64,000 nucleotides of DNA from Eublepharis macularius (GCF_028583425.1 NC_072801.1:64805766-64869765), one strand, 5' to 3'. Shown: positions 10,173 through 22,172, numbered from the stretch's first letter. Made by a program: numbers and translations. The notes: generated by a model from the sequence alone, not told the origin.

Positions 10173-11477
10173 GTTGTTGTGGGTTTTCCGGGCTGTATCG
10201 CCGTGGTCTTGGCATTGTAGTTCCTGACGTTTTTGCCAGCAGCTGTGACTGGCATCTTCAGAGGTGTAGCACCGAAAGACAGAGATCTCTCAGTGTCAAA
10301 CTGTGGAGAAGATGTTAGCAGGTAATTTATATCTACTCAGGAAGGTGGGTTTGGGTTGCATCATCCCGTAAGAGTTTCCCAGGGCGTGGAATGCTAATGC
10401 TTCACTATTTCCTGAGGAGGTTCTTTTGCATATGGATTGGTGCTTGATATGCTAATCTTATCTGCAGGGCTATTGTAAGATGTAGAGTATTTTGTTAGCC
10501 TGGTGTTTTTTAGGACTGGAAACCAAGCTCTATTCATTCTTAAAGTCTCTTCTTTCCTGTTGAAGTTGTGCTTATGCTTATGAATTTCAATGGCTTCCCT
10601 GTGCAATCTGACAAAGTAGTTGGAAGTGTTGTCCAGTATTTTAGTGTCCTAGAATAAGATACTGTGTCATGTTTGAGTTAGCCTATGTTCAGCCACTGCT
10701 GATTTTTCAGGTTGGCCAAGTCTGCAGTATCTTTCCTGTTCTTTTGTTCTTGTCTGGATGCTACACTGTGTGGTCCCGATGTAAACTTGTCCACAGCTGC
10801 ATGGTATGCGGTATACTCCTACAGAGGTGAGGGGGTCTCTACTGTCTTTTGCTGATCGTAGCATCTGTTATATTTTTCTGGTGGGTCTGAATACTGTTTG
10901 TAGGTTGTGCTTTTTCATAAGTTTTCCCATCTGCTCAGTGATTCCTTTGATATATAGCAAAAAATACTTTTCCTTTGGGAGACTGTTTTTCCTTAGTTGT
11001 TTGATTTATCCTTGGCTTAATTGCTCTTCTGATTTCATTTCTGGAGTAGCCATTTGCTTAAAGTGCATGGTTTACCTTGTTGAGAAAGTGCAGTTCACAT
11101 ATCTGTCTTGCATGGTCTACTAATGTTTTTATTATGCCTCTTTTCTGTCGAGGGTGATTGGAGTTTTTGTGTAAGTACTGATCTGTGTGAGTTGGTTTCC
11201 TGTAGACCTTGTGACCTAACTGAAAGTTTGCTTTGTGGATAACCAAGAAATGGGAGTTTACCTTCGATTTCTTTCTCCATGGTGAATTGTATTTCAGGTG
11301 GATATTGTTGAGGTGGTTTAAAAACTCCATCAATTCTTCCTCACTGTGGCTCCAAATGAAGATGCCAGTCACAGGTGCTGGCAAAACGTCAGAAACTACA
11401 ATGCTAAGACCACGGCGATACATCCCGGAAAATCCGCAACAACCATCATTCTCTGGCCGTGAAAGCCTTCGACAATA
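10173..11477 (-). mobile_element. Penelope-like element fragment, antisense
   Basis: On the minus strand, 11058-11400 encodes the C-terminal part of a Penelope RT (FIWSHSEEELMEFLNHLN, VYRKPTHTDQYL). The segment 10667-10864 encodes a GIY-YIG endonuclease (GVYRIPCSCGQVYIGTTQ). Both element ends carry the same block in opposite orientation (GGGTTTTCCGGGCTGTAT and complement), a typical inverted terminal arrangement for this class. A perfect 13-bp duplication CATCATGTGTATG lies at 10160-10172 and 11478-11490. The coding parts are in different frames with breaks, so it is dead. It sits between the first and second FIIND exons. Confidence 0.88.
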
Positions 11478-11490
11478 CATCATGTGTATG

Positions 11491-12474
11491 CTCAGAAAGA
11501 AAACAAAACTCACAATTCCAGTTTGGATAACAAATCAGAGCAAAACCTCTTTGTGAAAACAACCCCATTCTACCCTACACTTTTAAAAAAAAAGTTAGAC
11601 AAATTATAATGATTTGTTGCAACAATATACTAGTTTCGAGCTTTCTTTTTTTTTTAAAGTAAGTCTATAACCCTTTTCACTCTGGGGTTATAAAGGGAAA
11701 TGTATAGACTGCACCTTTCTACTTAAAACCCTGCAGCGGAAAAGTTTAGGGACTGACTTTTTGTAAAATGAAAGCTGGGAATTCAGAGAAACTAGTAGAT
11801 GAATTGTTATACCATTATAACATGTCAGTTGTCAATAAAAACAAAAAAGCCCTAAATGTATGCCAGTTGCCAATTTAAAAAAACAAAACAAAACCTCTGC
11901 CTCAGTTGGGACCTCCCTTATTTTTGATCAACCTGGAAACACAACTTCTGACCCATCTTCCTGCTGTCAACACCACTTGAAGCAGAGAAGGACATCCCAT
12001 AGTAGCAGTGGGAGGCCAGTGGGTCACTGAATCTCCCTCTCTCCCAAGGTGGGTCCAGCACAGTCTGGGAGGCATCGTCCCCAATCCCAAGAGGGCAGTG
12101 AAAGGGGAACATCCCTCTGACTGCCTTACCGCTCACTGCTGCTGGCCTCTGCTCTGAAGTTGCTACCACTGCTACTTCAGAGGCAACTATGTAGAGGGTT
12201 GACTCCTTTCTCCCTCGCCATCGCCTTTGCACGGGTAAGAAGCCAGCAGCTTTACTCAGGCAGCAGCCAGCAATCAGCTGTAGGCCCCCCCCTCTGAACG
12301 CCCTACAGCTGACTGTTGGCTGCCCTGAGGCTGCTCCAACTGCCACACTCATAGATCCTCAGTTCCCATCTTTGATTTTTGCTCAGGACTCCAGAATCAC
12401 TAAATTGCCCCTGCTCATGATAACGTACTTTTAAAAAAGATGTTAGCCTTTATTCCCTACTCATTTGTTCACAG
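11491..12474. other. Intron between FIIND exons 1 and 2
   Basis: A-rich runs lie at 11585-11660 and 11875-11890. A moderately GC-rich part at 11900-12350 has open frames on the minus strand but no splice or domain support. Confidence 0.45.
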
Positions 12475-12725
12475 AGGGAAAGACTGACATCTCCCAGATG
12501 AAAATTGCCCATATTGTTGAAGCTGGGATGGCTCTGGAGGCACCGTCACGGGTGACCCAGTTCCATGCGGTGCTGGAGAACCCCCAGTTCTCTCTTCTGG
12601 GTGTGCTGCTGAAACCCCTCCAGAGGTTCATCCCCATCCACTCCGTGGTGCTGCTCTATCAGACCTGCAGGAGGACTGTGACCCTTCACCTCTATCTGGT
12701 TCCCAATGATTCTTCCTTGACAAAG
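12475..12725 (+). CDS. FIIND exon 2 with autocleavage site and start of UPA
   Basis: The exon is 251 bp, between TTGTTCACAG and GTGGGT, phase 1 to phase 0. It completes ZU5 (EGKTDISQMKIAHIVEAGMA) and begins UPA (GVLLKPLQRFIPIHSVVLLY). The junction reads HAVLENPQF|SLLGVLL, so the Phe-Ser bond cleaved in NLRP1/CARD8 is conserved (Phe codon 12588-12590, Ser codon 12591-12593). A His eight codons before that Phe (12564-12566) lies at the position of the histidine needed for FIIND autoproteolysis in the family. The sequence therefore predicts a cleavage-competent FIIND. The residue after Ser is Leu where mammals usually have Pro, which changes the new N-terminus of the freed UPA-CARD fragment. Confidence 0.94.
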
Positions 12726-13211
12726 GTGGGTGAGAACCGATATAAGTCAATGAAGCCATAGAAAGAGTTTTCACCTAGAGAGCATTAAATGAGGCCCTTT
12801 TTTGTAAGGAGGAAGTGGTTGGGGGTTTAGTGTATGCACTAAATAAGGAACAAAGAACGAAAACTTCCCTGGTGAAGATCCCTTGGTTTGTCTGGGAACT
12901 GGCTGGACATGGACATGGGGAAGGGAGGGCAAAGGCTTCTGTTCAGCATTTCTGGGTGTAAGAGGATCCAAGCAGCCTATTCCATTCTCGTCTGAGCTGG
13001 GAGGTGTAGTTTAAAAGCAGGTGGCTCTGTCAATTCCCTCTCTCCACAGGAGGGTAGCTTGAAAAAACAGAGCGGGATAGCTCCTCAAAGCATTTGTTAA
13101 TTTCATCTAATTAACAAATCCTCTGAGGAGCATCTCTGCCCACTCTCTTTTTAAACTACCCTTCTGCAGAGAGGGGAAATTAACAGAGCTTTCTGTTCTG
13201 TCTTTTTAAAC

Positions 13212-13646
13212 CAGGGCTCATTTCAAGGGGGAATGCACAGGAACGCAGATCCGGCAGTTCCTCAAAGAGGTCACATGTCAGGTGGCCCCGCCCACCTGAT
13301 TCTCGGCCATTTTGGGCCCTTTCAGCCTGGATTGGGGCCGAAATGGCCCAGATCGGACCTCTGACGGGTGGTGGATCACTCTCCCACTCAGCAGTGGCCC
13401 AGTCCTGACCATTTTGGGGCCCCTTTTCGGCCATTTTCAGCCCCCTTTTGCCATTTTTGCCCCAACTTTGGCCTTGAATGGCCAGGATTGGGTCCAAAAC
13501 AGCCAGGATAGGTGATGTCATGGGGTGTGGCATATGCAAATCAATTATGCCAATGATACACTTCCAATGATGGCAAGGGGTGTGGCATATGCTAATGAGT
13601 TATGCTAATAAGTTCCTCCAGCTCTTTTTCTATGAAATGACCCCTG
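13212..13646. mobile_element. hAT MITE
   Basis: Termini CAGGGCTCATTTC and GAAATGACCCCTG are flanked by a perfect 8-bp duplication TTTTAAAC (13204-13211, 13647-13654). The interior carries GGCCATTTT-type repeats. There is no coding capacity. Confidence 0.88.
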
Positions 13647-14149
13647 TTTTAAACTATACGTCTCGGCTAACATTGCATCTCCTTTCACTTGAGCATCCTC
13701 GAGTAGGGATGTGCGTTTCGGCATTCAGAATGCCGAAAGAATGCCGAAACAAAAGTGTTTCGGCTTCTTTCGGGGAATGCCGAAACGTTTCGGGGAATGC
13801 CGAAACGTTTCGGGTAGCCGAAAGAAAAAAGCCGAAACGTTTCGGGATTCTTTCGGCTTTCTTTCAGCTTTTCTATGGGAAAATGCCTCCGTCTTCCAGG
13901 ACGTCTGGAGGAGGCATTTTCCCACCGAATAAGCCCAAAATTGGTGGGGACCTTCCTCTAACCCTTCTCTAACAACCACCCAAGTTTCAGGCAGATTGGA
14001 CTTTGGGGGGCCATGTTATGGCCCCCCAAAGCAGGTCCCCCCATCCTCCCATAAGAAAGCGAAGGAGCAGCATATTGTTAGCATGCTGCTGCTGATCTTT
14101 CTTCATTATTTCCTATGGGGAAAAAATGAAGAGGCAGGCTTCCTTTGCC

Positions 14150-14640
14150 AGGGGTGGCATTTTGCATGCAAAATGCCCCCCAGCCCTCAGGGGCCCTTCT
14201 CCCACCCCTCCTCCCACCCCCCACCAAGGCTCAGCCTGCTTCCACTTGGGGGGGCCATTTCATGGCCTCCCCAAGTAGGTGCTCTAATCTCTACCACTGA
14301 CAGCTGGGGGAGGCTTGTGTTGCCAGGGGTGGCATTTTGCATGCAAAATGCCCCCCAACCCTCTGGGGCCCTTCTCCCACCCCTCCTCCCACCCCCCACC
14401 AAGGCTCAGCCTGCTCCCACTTGGGGGGGCATTTCATGGCCTCCCCAAGTAGATGCTCTGCTCTCATCTCTACCACTGACAGCTGGGGGAGGCTTGTGTT
14501 GCCAGGGGTGGCATTTTGCATGCAAAATGCCCCCCAGCCCTCTGGGGCCCTTCTCCCACCCTTCCTCCCACCCCCCACCAAGGCTCAGACTGCTCCCACT
14601 TGGGGGGGCCATTTCATGGCCTCCCCAAGTAGGTCCTCTC
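14150..14640. repeat. Tandem ~175-bp units in left arm of fold-back element
   Basis: There are three units, each containing GGCATTTTGCATGCAAAATG followed by a CCCCCAGCCCTC-type run and CACTTGGGGGG. The mirrored array lies at about 16375-16870. Confidence 0.88.
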
Positions 14641-15150
14641 AGCCCCTAAAGTCCACCCCTTACAGCCCCACACAAACCCAATTCCCCCCCAGCTGCCACA
14701 CACAGACCCAAATCCCCACATTAGCCCCTCACAGACCCAAATCCACCCCCACCTGCCCCACACCCATAACCCCAGGAACAGGCTGGCAAAGGCCAGCCCT
14801 CTCCCTTTGTTCCCTATGCTGGGAACTTCTAAACTCTCTTTCCCTGGGCAATTCTGCACAGCCCAGGGGTGCCACAATGGTGGGCACACTTCTGAGTGCC
14901 AGCTGGTCCCTGTGAAAGAGCACCTGAACCACAGACACCCTCCCTCAAATTCCCCCACCACCTACAGAGATGGCTGGCCAGCCAGCCCCATTGTTCCCTA
15001 TGATGGGAACCAACTGCACAACAAAGAATAAAACAAGAACAACACAAAATAAAGTTTTAAAAAAATTATTTTCTCCCTTCCAAAGTACAAGTAGGCAAAG
15101 CATTATGACACATTACACCAGCAGTCCCCCACACAGAAAAATTAAAACAA

Positions 15151-15548
15151 AACTCACTTAACATCAGAGAATCACAAAGCATGATTCCTGTCAAAAACAC
15201 TTTATTTCTTGAACAGCTTTAGGTTACACAGCAGGGGGGAACACCAAAGGGCATGGCAGCACTATCTTACACAAAAATAACACAACTCACTTAACATCAG
15301 AGAATCACAAAGCACAATTCCTGTTAAAAACACTTTATTTCTTGAACAGCTTTAGGTTACACAGCAGGGGGGAACACCAAAGGGCATGGCAGCACTATCT
15401 TACACAAAAATAACACAACTCACTTAACATCAGAGAATCACAAAAACACAATTCCTGGCAAAAACACTTTATTTCTTGAACAGCTTTAGGTTACACAGTA
15501 GGAGGGCACAACAGGGCATGATAGCAATGTACTGCAAAAAATAATACA
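15151..15548. repeat. Tandem ~133-bp units near the fold-back centre
   Basis: There are three successive copies starting AACTCACTTAACATCAGAGA at about 15151, 15284 and 15417. One mirrored copy lies on the other side (about 15720-15850), so the arms differ in copy number. Confidence 0.85.
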
Positions 15549-17474
15549 ACCCACTTCATCGTTTTTGACAGCAATTGTGTTTGTGTGATTCTCTGATGTG
15601 AAGTGAGTTGTGTTATTTTTGTGTAGTACACTGCTTTCCTGCTCTGTGGTGCCTTCCTAAAGCAGTTACAGAAATAAAGTGCTTTTGACAGCAATTTTTT
15701 GGGGTGATTCTTTAATGTGAAGCGAGTTGTGTTATTTTTGTGTAAGATAGTGCTGCCATGCCCTTTGGTGTTCCCCCCTGCTGTGTAACCTAAAGCTGTT
15801 CAAGAAATAAAGTGTTTTTGACAGGAATCATGCTTTGTGATTCTCTGATGTTAAGTGAGTTTTGTTTTAATTTTTCTGTGTGGGGGACTGCTGGTGTAAT
15901 GTGTCATAATGCTTTGCCTACTTGTACTTTGGAAGGGAGAATATAATTTTTTTAAAACTTTATTTTGTGTTGTTCTTGTTTTATTCTTTGTTGTGCAGTT
16001 GGTTCCCATCATAGGGAACAATGGGGCTGGCTGGCCAGCCATCTCTGTAGGTGGTGGGGGAATTTGAGGGAGGGTGTCTGTGGTTCAGGTGCTCTTTCAC
16101 AGGGACCAGCTGGCACTCAGAAGTGTGTCCACCATTGTGGCACCCCTGGGCTGTGCAGAATTGCCCAGGGAAAGAGAGTTTAGAAGTTCCCAGCATAGGG
16201 AACAAAGGGAGAGGGCTGGCCTTTGCCAGCCTGTTCCTGGGGTTATGGGTGTAGGGCAGGTGGGGGTGGATTTGGGTCTGTGAGGGGCTAATGTGGGGAT
16301 TTGGGTCTGTGTGTGGCAGCTGGGGGGGGAATTGGGTTTGTGTGGGGCTGTAAGGGGTGGACTTTAGGGGCTGAGAGGACCTACTTGGGGAAGCCATGAA
16401 ATGGCCCCCCCAAGTGGGAGCAGTCTGAGCCTTGGTGGGGGGTGGGAGGAAGGGTGGGAGAAGGGCCCCAGAGGGCTGGGGGGCATTTTGCATGCAAAAT
16501 GCCACCCCTGGCAACACAAGCCTCCCCCAGCTGTCAGTGGTAGAGATGAGAGCAGAGCATCTACTTGGGGAGGCCATGAAATGCCCCCCCCAAGTGGGAG
16601 CAGGCTGAGCCTTGGTGGGGGGTGGGAGGAGGGGTGGGAGAAGGGCCCCAGAGGGTTGGGGGGCATTTTGCATGCAAAATGCCACCCCTGGCAACACAAG
16701 CCTCCCCCAGCTGTCAGTGGTAGAGATTAGAGCACCTACTTGGGGAGGCCATGAAATGGCCCCCCCCAAGTGGGAGCAGGCTGAGCCTTGGTGGGGGGTG
16801 GGAGGAGGGGTGGGAGAAGGGCCCCTGAGGGCTGGGGGGCATTTTGCATGCAAAATGCCACCCCTGGCAAAGGAAGCCTGCCTCTTCATTTTTTCCCCAT
16901 AGGAAATAATGAAGAAAGATCAGCAGCAGCATGCTAACAATATGCTGCTCCTTCGCTTTCTTATGGGAGGATGGGGGGACCTGCTTTGGGGGGCCATAAC
17001 ATGGCCCCCCAAAGTCCAATCTGTCTGAAACTTGGGTGGTTGTTAGAGAAGGGTTAGAGGAAGGTCCCCACCAATTTTGGGCTTATTAGGGGGGAAAATG
17101 CCTCCTCCAGGCGTCCTGAAAGACGGAGGCATTTTCCCAAAAAAAAAACCCGAAAGAATGCCGAAATAATGCCGAAAGAATCCCGAATCCCGAATCCCGA
17201 AAGAGATTCTTGTTTCGGCTTTCGGCTTTAACGGTAGACAATCTTGTTTCGGGTAATCCCGAAACAAGAAAGCCGAAAGTTTTTTCCTTGCACACCCCTA
17301 TCCTCGAGTATCGTGTAGAGTGACTCTAAGCAGGGGTGGCCATGATCCGTACTTGCCTTGGAAACCCCATGAGGTAGGGTTGCATAATTGGCTGTGACTT
17401 GGAGGATCCGAGTTGCTTGACTTCATTTCCCCCATATCAACATTGACAGTACCGTCCCTTTTCACTCTAAACAG

Positions 17475-17603
17475 GCCATCGAAGATCGTGAGAAAAGCCG
17501 GCGCTCCGTGCTGGTGGATAAACACCCTCAAACGGATGAGCCCTTGTACTATGGCTCTCGGTACATTGTCTTCAGCTCAGCAGAACTCCGGATAAACCCA
17601 TTG
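17475..17603 (+). CDS. FIIND exon 3 (UPA)
   Basis: The exon is 129 bp (43 codons, phase 0-0), with acceptor CTAAACAG and donor GTTAGT. It encodes AIEDREKSRRSVLVDKHPQT followed by DEPLYYGSRYIVFSSAELRI. It matches the UPA segment Ala-Ile-x-Asp...Pro-Leu-Tyr-x-Gly-x-Arg-Tyr of NLRP1/CARD8. It begins about 170 bp after the end of the large fold-back element at 13704-17300, so the exon itself is not disrupted. Confidence 0.88.
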
Positions 17604-17631
17604 GTTAGTAGTCACATCAGATGTAAGATTT

Positions 17632-18444
17632 ACTTATTTATATAATTTATAGTTCACCTTTCTCACTGAGACTCAAGGCGGATTACACGGTGTCTGTCAG
17701 TACAGTCAATTTCAGAGACATTTCAATAAACAATATAATAGAGTGTATAAGTGCAAGTATATAAAGATTTAAACCAGCAGAAATACAGTTCAGAAGAAAT
17801 GCTTAAACAAAGCATAAGAAATTCTGTCATATTAAACAACACGGAAACTACTGAGTAGTACTTATGGAAACAGAGAGTACATAGTAGTAAAGACTATAGT
17901 CTCTATCCTTTTATTAATATATCTCTTTTGAGACCACTTCCTTACAGTACAGCCCTCTTGTTTGTGCGAAGCCAGGAGAGTGGGAGCTTTCAAGAATGTC
18001 GTTCTATAAAGTGGGGGCCACCACAGAGAGGGCACCTGTACCGACAGCTGTTGATTGTGCCCATGTACAAGATGGCACTCTCAGAAGGCCCTGTTCAGAT
18101 GAGCGAAGCTGCTGTGACGGAACAGAGGGGGAGGGGCTATCCTGTAGATATGATGGGCCAAGGTTGTGAAGAGCTTTATATGTGATGGCCAATATCTTGA
18201 ATGGAGCTCAGTCACTGATAGGTAGGCAGTGGAGTGACTGCAGAACGAGAGTAATATTCATGCTCCTCCTGGCTCCCAATATTGACCAAGCTGCAGCGAT
18301 CTGCACCAACTTGAGTCCCCAAGTTAATTTAGAGGGGAGACCTATGCAGAGTGCATTACCGTAGTCAAGCCTTGACGTTACCAGGGCATGGGTCCAGGCA
18401 TGGATCCAGATCTGCTGTGTCGAGGTAGAGGACCATCTTCCACA
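17632..18444 (-). mobile_element. LINE-type 3' fragment, antisense
   Basis: CACCTTTCTCACTGAGACTC and CAAGGCGGATTACACGG near 17660-17700 mark an antisense LINE 3' end. The following TGAAGAGCTTTATATGTGAT and GGCAGTGGAGTGACTGCAGA blocks continue it. Related sequence continues into the duplicated part up to about 18830. Confidence 0.55.
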
Positions 18445-19784
18445 TTAGACTGAGGTGGAAGAAAACATTTTTTGAAGCTGCCTTAACTTGCTTCTCTAGC
18501 AGGAATGCTGAATCCAGTATAACTCCTATAACCTTTTGGTTGCGTCTGCAAGGGTCAAACAGATGCCATCAAAAGTGCAGAGTACAATGCCCTGCAAGGT
18601 CTCTGCCCTCCCAACCAGCATCACTTCCATCTTGTCTGGGTTCAGTTTTAATTTGTGCACTTTCAGCCATTTGACTACAGCTGTCAGACAGACAGCAACC
18701 CAAGATCTCTACTGCGTTCAGTGGTGATTTGGATAGTGAGACAGTAAGACATATTGCTGGGTGTCATCTGCATATTTGACAGCATCCAATTCCATAGCTA
18801 CGAATGAGTTCTCCTAAAGGCTTTCTATAGAGGTTGAATAACAAGGCCTCAGCAGCAGGAGGCAGGCTAGGCAGTGGCTCCTGGATCCTAGCTACCACCA
18901 TCTTCCCAGCCAAGGCTCCAGAGCAGCCCCTTTCCTCAGCCTATGGGAAGCTCAGAAGCCCAACCAGAGGGAGAGGATGCAGGAGGCAGAGACAGCCAGC
19001 CAGTGCCACCACAAGCAGCAGACCGAGGGCAGCGCAGGCGGCACCAGTCCACACTCCCACACAGAGGGAGGCAGGAGAAGTTCAGCAGCACAGCAAACCA
19101 GCAGGCAGGCCAGAGGGGGTGGGAAATAGCTAGAAGAGGCGGGCAGCAGAGCGACCACAGGTGTGACTACCTAGGGCAGCCAGGGCAATGACTAGGTTGT
19201 TGGGGGTGGGAAGAAGAGCTGGAGGCTGGGAATGATGAAGGGATAAAAGGGAAAGCAGAGGTGGAGAGGAAGGAGTTTGGAGGAGAGTACAGAACGAGTT
19301 CAGAGCATAGCCAAGAGAGTAGTGAGGGGCATCTCCGCGGCACACTCTTTCCCTGAGGCCCAGGTCACCCATCTAGGGCCTGCCTGGTCAACGATGCTAC
19401 AGCTGAACCCGCCAAGGCAGGGCCAGAGCAGGGTGAAGCCTCACAGAAGCTGATGGACAACAGGCTTAGGATGGACAAAAGGAAATGCTTCTCTACTGTA
19501 TAATTCACTGCTAGTAGACATAGTGGTAGCCGCAAGCATAGATGGCTTTAAAAGGGGGTTAAACAGATTCATGGATTATTTATGTAAATGAAATCTACTT
19601 TAGAGGGGGGCAGGTATCATCAGTATCACTGCTTCGGACCTGAGGAAGTCCAGAAATATGGGGGAGGGAAAGGTATGCACAGTTAGATCATGGGGGCCTC
19701 TTTGCTCATGACTGGCAGAATAAATTATGCTACATAAACCAAGTTTGTGTGTGTGTGTACACATACATATACTTAAGTTATATA

Positions 19785-20148
19785 TGGTTGTTGTGGATTT
19801 TCCGGGCTGTATGGCCGTGGTCTTGGCATTGTAGTTCCTGACGTTTCGCCAGCAGCTGTGGCTGGCATCTTCAGAGGTGTAGCACCAAAAGACAGAGATC
19901 TCTCAGTGTCACAGTGTGGAAAAGGTGTTGGCAGGTCATTTATATCTACTCAGGAGGGGTGGGGTTGGGCTGAGTCGTCCTGTAAGCGTTTCCCAGGGTG
20001 TGGAATGCTAATGGAGGGAGGCTTCACTGTATCCTGAGGAGGTTCTTTTGCATCTGGATTGGTGCTTGATATGCTAATCTTCTCTGCAGGGCTATTGTTG
20101 GGTATAGAGTGTTTTGATAGCCTAATGTTTTTCAGGACTGGTTTCCAT
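19785..20148 (-). mobile_element. Penelope-like terminal fragment
   Basis: GGTTGTTGTGGATTTTCCGG and the following about 350 bp match the terminal region of the element at 10173. No coding part is seen. It is absent from duplication copy 2, inside the deleted part. Confidence 0.75.
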
Positions 20149-20966
20149 GCCGCAGAAAAAGCGCTATTCTGGGCAGTGGATGAGCTCGCCTCACAGCTGA
20201 CAAAAGCACCTTCCCACCCATTGTGCCTGGTTTTTTAAAACAGGAATCCAGATTTGCTCGATATTGCTCTTTCTATATTGGAAGACTGAACCTCCCCTCC
20301 CCAACGGTTGGCTGTATTTTTTGCCCACCAATTTACTTTAAAAGACATTGGTGGATCAAAGGTTAACAGTGGGGAGAACCTTGGGAGACAGTGATCTCAA
20401 AATGGCACGCGCATGCGCAGCAAACCACTGCCAGCCAGTACGTTCCCACTCAAAACCCAGTTTGCTTTTCAATGAATTTGTGGGATTGAGCGGTCATAAT
20501 TTTTTTTTTAAGCAAACAGTCTAGGGTTGTTCTGTTATTTGCAATGCGTAACTTTAGCATAAAACATTTAATGTCCTTGGTTTTTAAAAGTTGGTTGTTA
20601 GGGCAGTCTTTCTAAACAAGACATTGCAATATCGCAACAAAGGTGTCCTTTTAAAAAAACTTTAGGCATAACTGTCGCCAGGAGTCCACAGAGGCTTGCA
20701 GGATTCCTGGTTGTGGGTGGGAAAATCTCTTCCTAGGGAGTAGAAACTGAGAAAGGAGGAGGGGTTGAGAGGGCAGTCTCTGGAGAAGCGTTTCCAAGCA
20801 TTCTCATGCATGCGAAAAAAGTGCTAAAAACGCATTGCATAGTGGAATAAATGGGAAATCTACGTTCTTGAATAAATTACAACAATGACAAAGGGGGTTT
20901 TCACGGGTGGATTATGAGGGTGTGTGTACAGCTGTGAGTATAGCGGAACAATTACAATACTGTGGC

Positions 20967-21226
20967 CAGGGCTTTTTTTCAGTGGGAACGCAGTGGAACG
21001 GAGTTCCGGAACCTCTTGAAAATGGTCACATGGCTGGTGGCCCCGCCCCCTGATCTCCGGACAGAGGGGAGTTTAGATTGTTCTCCGCGCCGCCAAGCAG
21101 CACGGAGGGCAATCTAAGCTCCCCTCTGTCTGGAGATCAGGGGGCAGGGCCACCAGCCATGTGACCATTTTCTCCGAGGGCAACCCACTGAGTTCCACCA
21201 CTTCTGTTCCCAGGAAAAAAGCCCTG
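20967..21226. mobile_element. hAT hairpin MITE, CAGGGCTTTTTT family
   Basis: Same family. Flanks ACTGTGGC and ATTGTGGC form an 8-bp duplication with one mismatch. It lies 300 bp before the last UPA exon. Confidence 0.88.
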
Positions 21227-21310
21227 ATTGTGGCACTAAAATAAGGATGTGTGGAAACGGCCCATATGTTTTAAACAACCAAGTTTTAAGCATGATATTT
21301 ACTAAAACCA

Positions 21311-21480
21311 TTGTGTGTGTGTGTGTAAAGTGCCATCAAGTCACAACTGACTTATGGCGACCCCTGCTGGGGCTTTCAAGGCAAGTGAGAAGCAGAGGTG
21401 GTTTGCCATTGCCTTCCTCTGCAGAGTCTTCCTTGGTGGTCTCCCATCCAAGTACTGACCCTGCTTAGCTTCCTTTGGCT
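21311..21480 (-). mobile_element. GT microsatellite and antisense 5S-like SINE
   Basis: A (GT)n run at 21313-21327 is followed by the complement of the same SINE family: GGTGGTTTGCCATTGCC, then CTCCCATCCAAGTACTGACC and CCTGCTTAGCTTC. Confidence 0.65.
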
Positions 21481-21527
21481 CCAAGCCATCCCCCCACTGA
21501 CATGGCTCCTTTCTACTTCTTTATTAG

Positions 21528-21666
21528 GAATTGGAATTTTCCTATAAGAATCCAGGACAACTGCAATCCTTTGTGGATATCTACCTTGGAAAAATAGAAA
21601 GAATAAACCTCAGTTTGAAAAAGAAGGAAGGTCTTTTCTCTATCTGGGATGCTTGGCTAGAATCAG
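21528..21666 (+). CDS. FIIND exon 4 (end of UPA)
   Basis: The exon is 139 bp, from acceptor TTTATTAG to donor GGTACAC, phase 0 to 1. It encodes ELEFSYKNPGQLQSFVDIYL and ends in LFSIWDAWLESG. This corresponds to the UPA C-terminus (Glu-Leu-Glu-x-x-Tyr and the Trp-x-Ala-x-x strand). It lies between two hAT hairpins (20967-21226 and 21875-22172). This exon is absent from the downstream duplicate because of a 2.8-kb deletion there. Confidence 0.85.
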
Positions 21667-21874
21667 GTACACACGATGTTATATTTTTTGAGTAGATGTA
21701 GCCTATCAGGAAGAAAATTGTGTGAGCAATTTGTTGCATAATGACGGCCTGAAAGGAAAGATGACATCAAACTTTCTCAGTTTATAAAGATTTTACTGCC
21801 TAGTAACTCTGGATGAAAACACCTGGCTCTGTACACACCTGCTGCTCTTGATGAGACAGATTAATTGCTACACT

Positions 21875-22172
21875 CAGGGCTTTTTTTTCTGGGAAAAGAG
21901 GTGGTAGAACGCAAGACTGCACAATGACATCACTTTGGGTCAGTTGGAACAACGGGGGAGTTTTTTAAAGTTTAAATCGCCCTTGGCAAAAATGGTCACA
22001 TGGCCGGTGGCCCCACCCCCTGATCTTCAGACAGAGGGGAGTTTAGTGGCGCACAGGGCAATCTAAACTCCCCTCTGTCTGGAGATCAGGGGGCGGGGCC
22101 ACCAGCCATGTGACCATTTTTAAGAGGTGCCAGAACTCCCTTCCACCACATTCCCAATGAAAAAAAGCCCTG
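21875..22172. mobile_element. hAT hairpin MITE, CAGGGCTTTTTT family
   Basis: Same family, with a perfect 8-bp duplication GCTACACT (21867-21874, 22173-22180). Confidence 0.9.

Larger units (their letters stand above)
13704..17300. mobile_element. 3.6-kb hAT-type fold-back element
   Basis: Termini TAGGGATGTGCG and the complement TGCACACCCCTA are flanked by a perfect 8-bp duplication TCCTCGAG (13696-13703 and 17301-17308). Two arms of about 1.7 kb are inverted copies meeting near 15.55 kb. Outer parts carry repeats of the CCGAAACGTTTCGGG type. Inner parts carry a tandem array of about 175-bp units built on GGCATTTTGCATGCAAAATG, and about 133-bp units near 15.15-15.55 kb. Long open frames in the arms (up to 302 codons, minus strand) come from the repeats and have no transposase motifs. 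It sits in the intron before the third FIIND exon. Confidence 0.92.

Noticed and set aside
15981..16889. 302-codon open frame on the minus strand (and 217/192-codon frames at 14.0-14.9 kb)
   Set aside because: They fall inside the inverted arms of the fold-back element. The peptide is the translation of GC-rich tandem repeats in several frames and has no domain.
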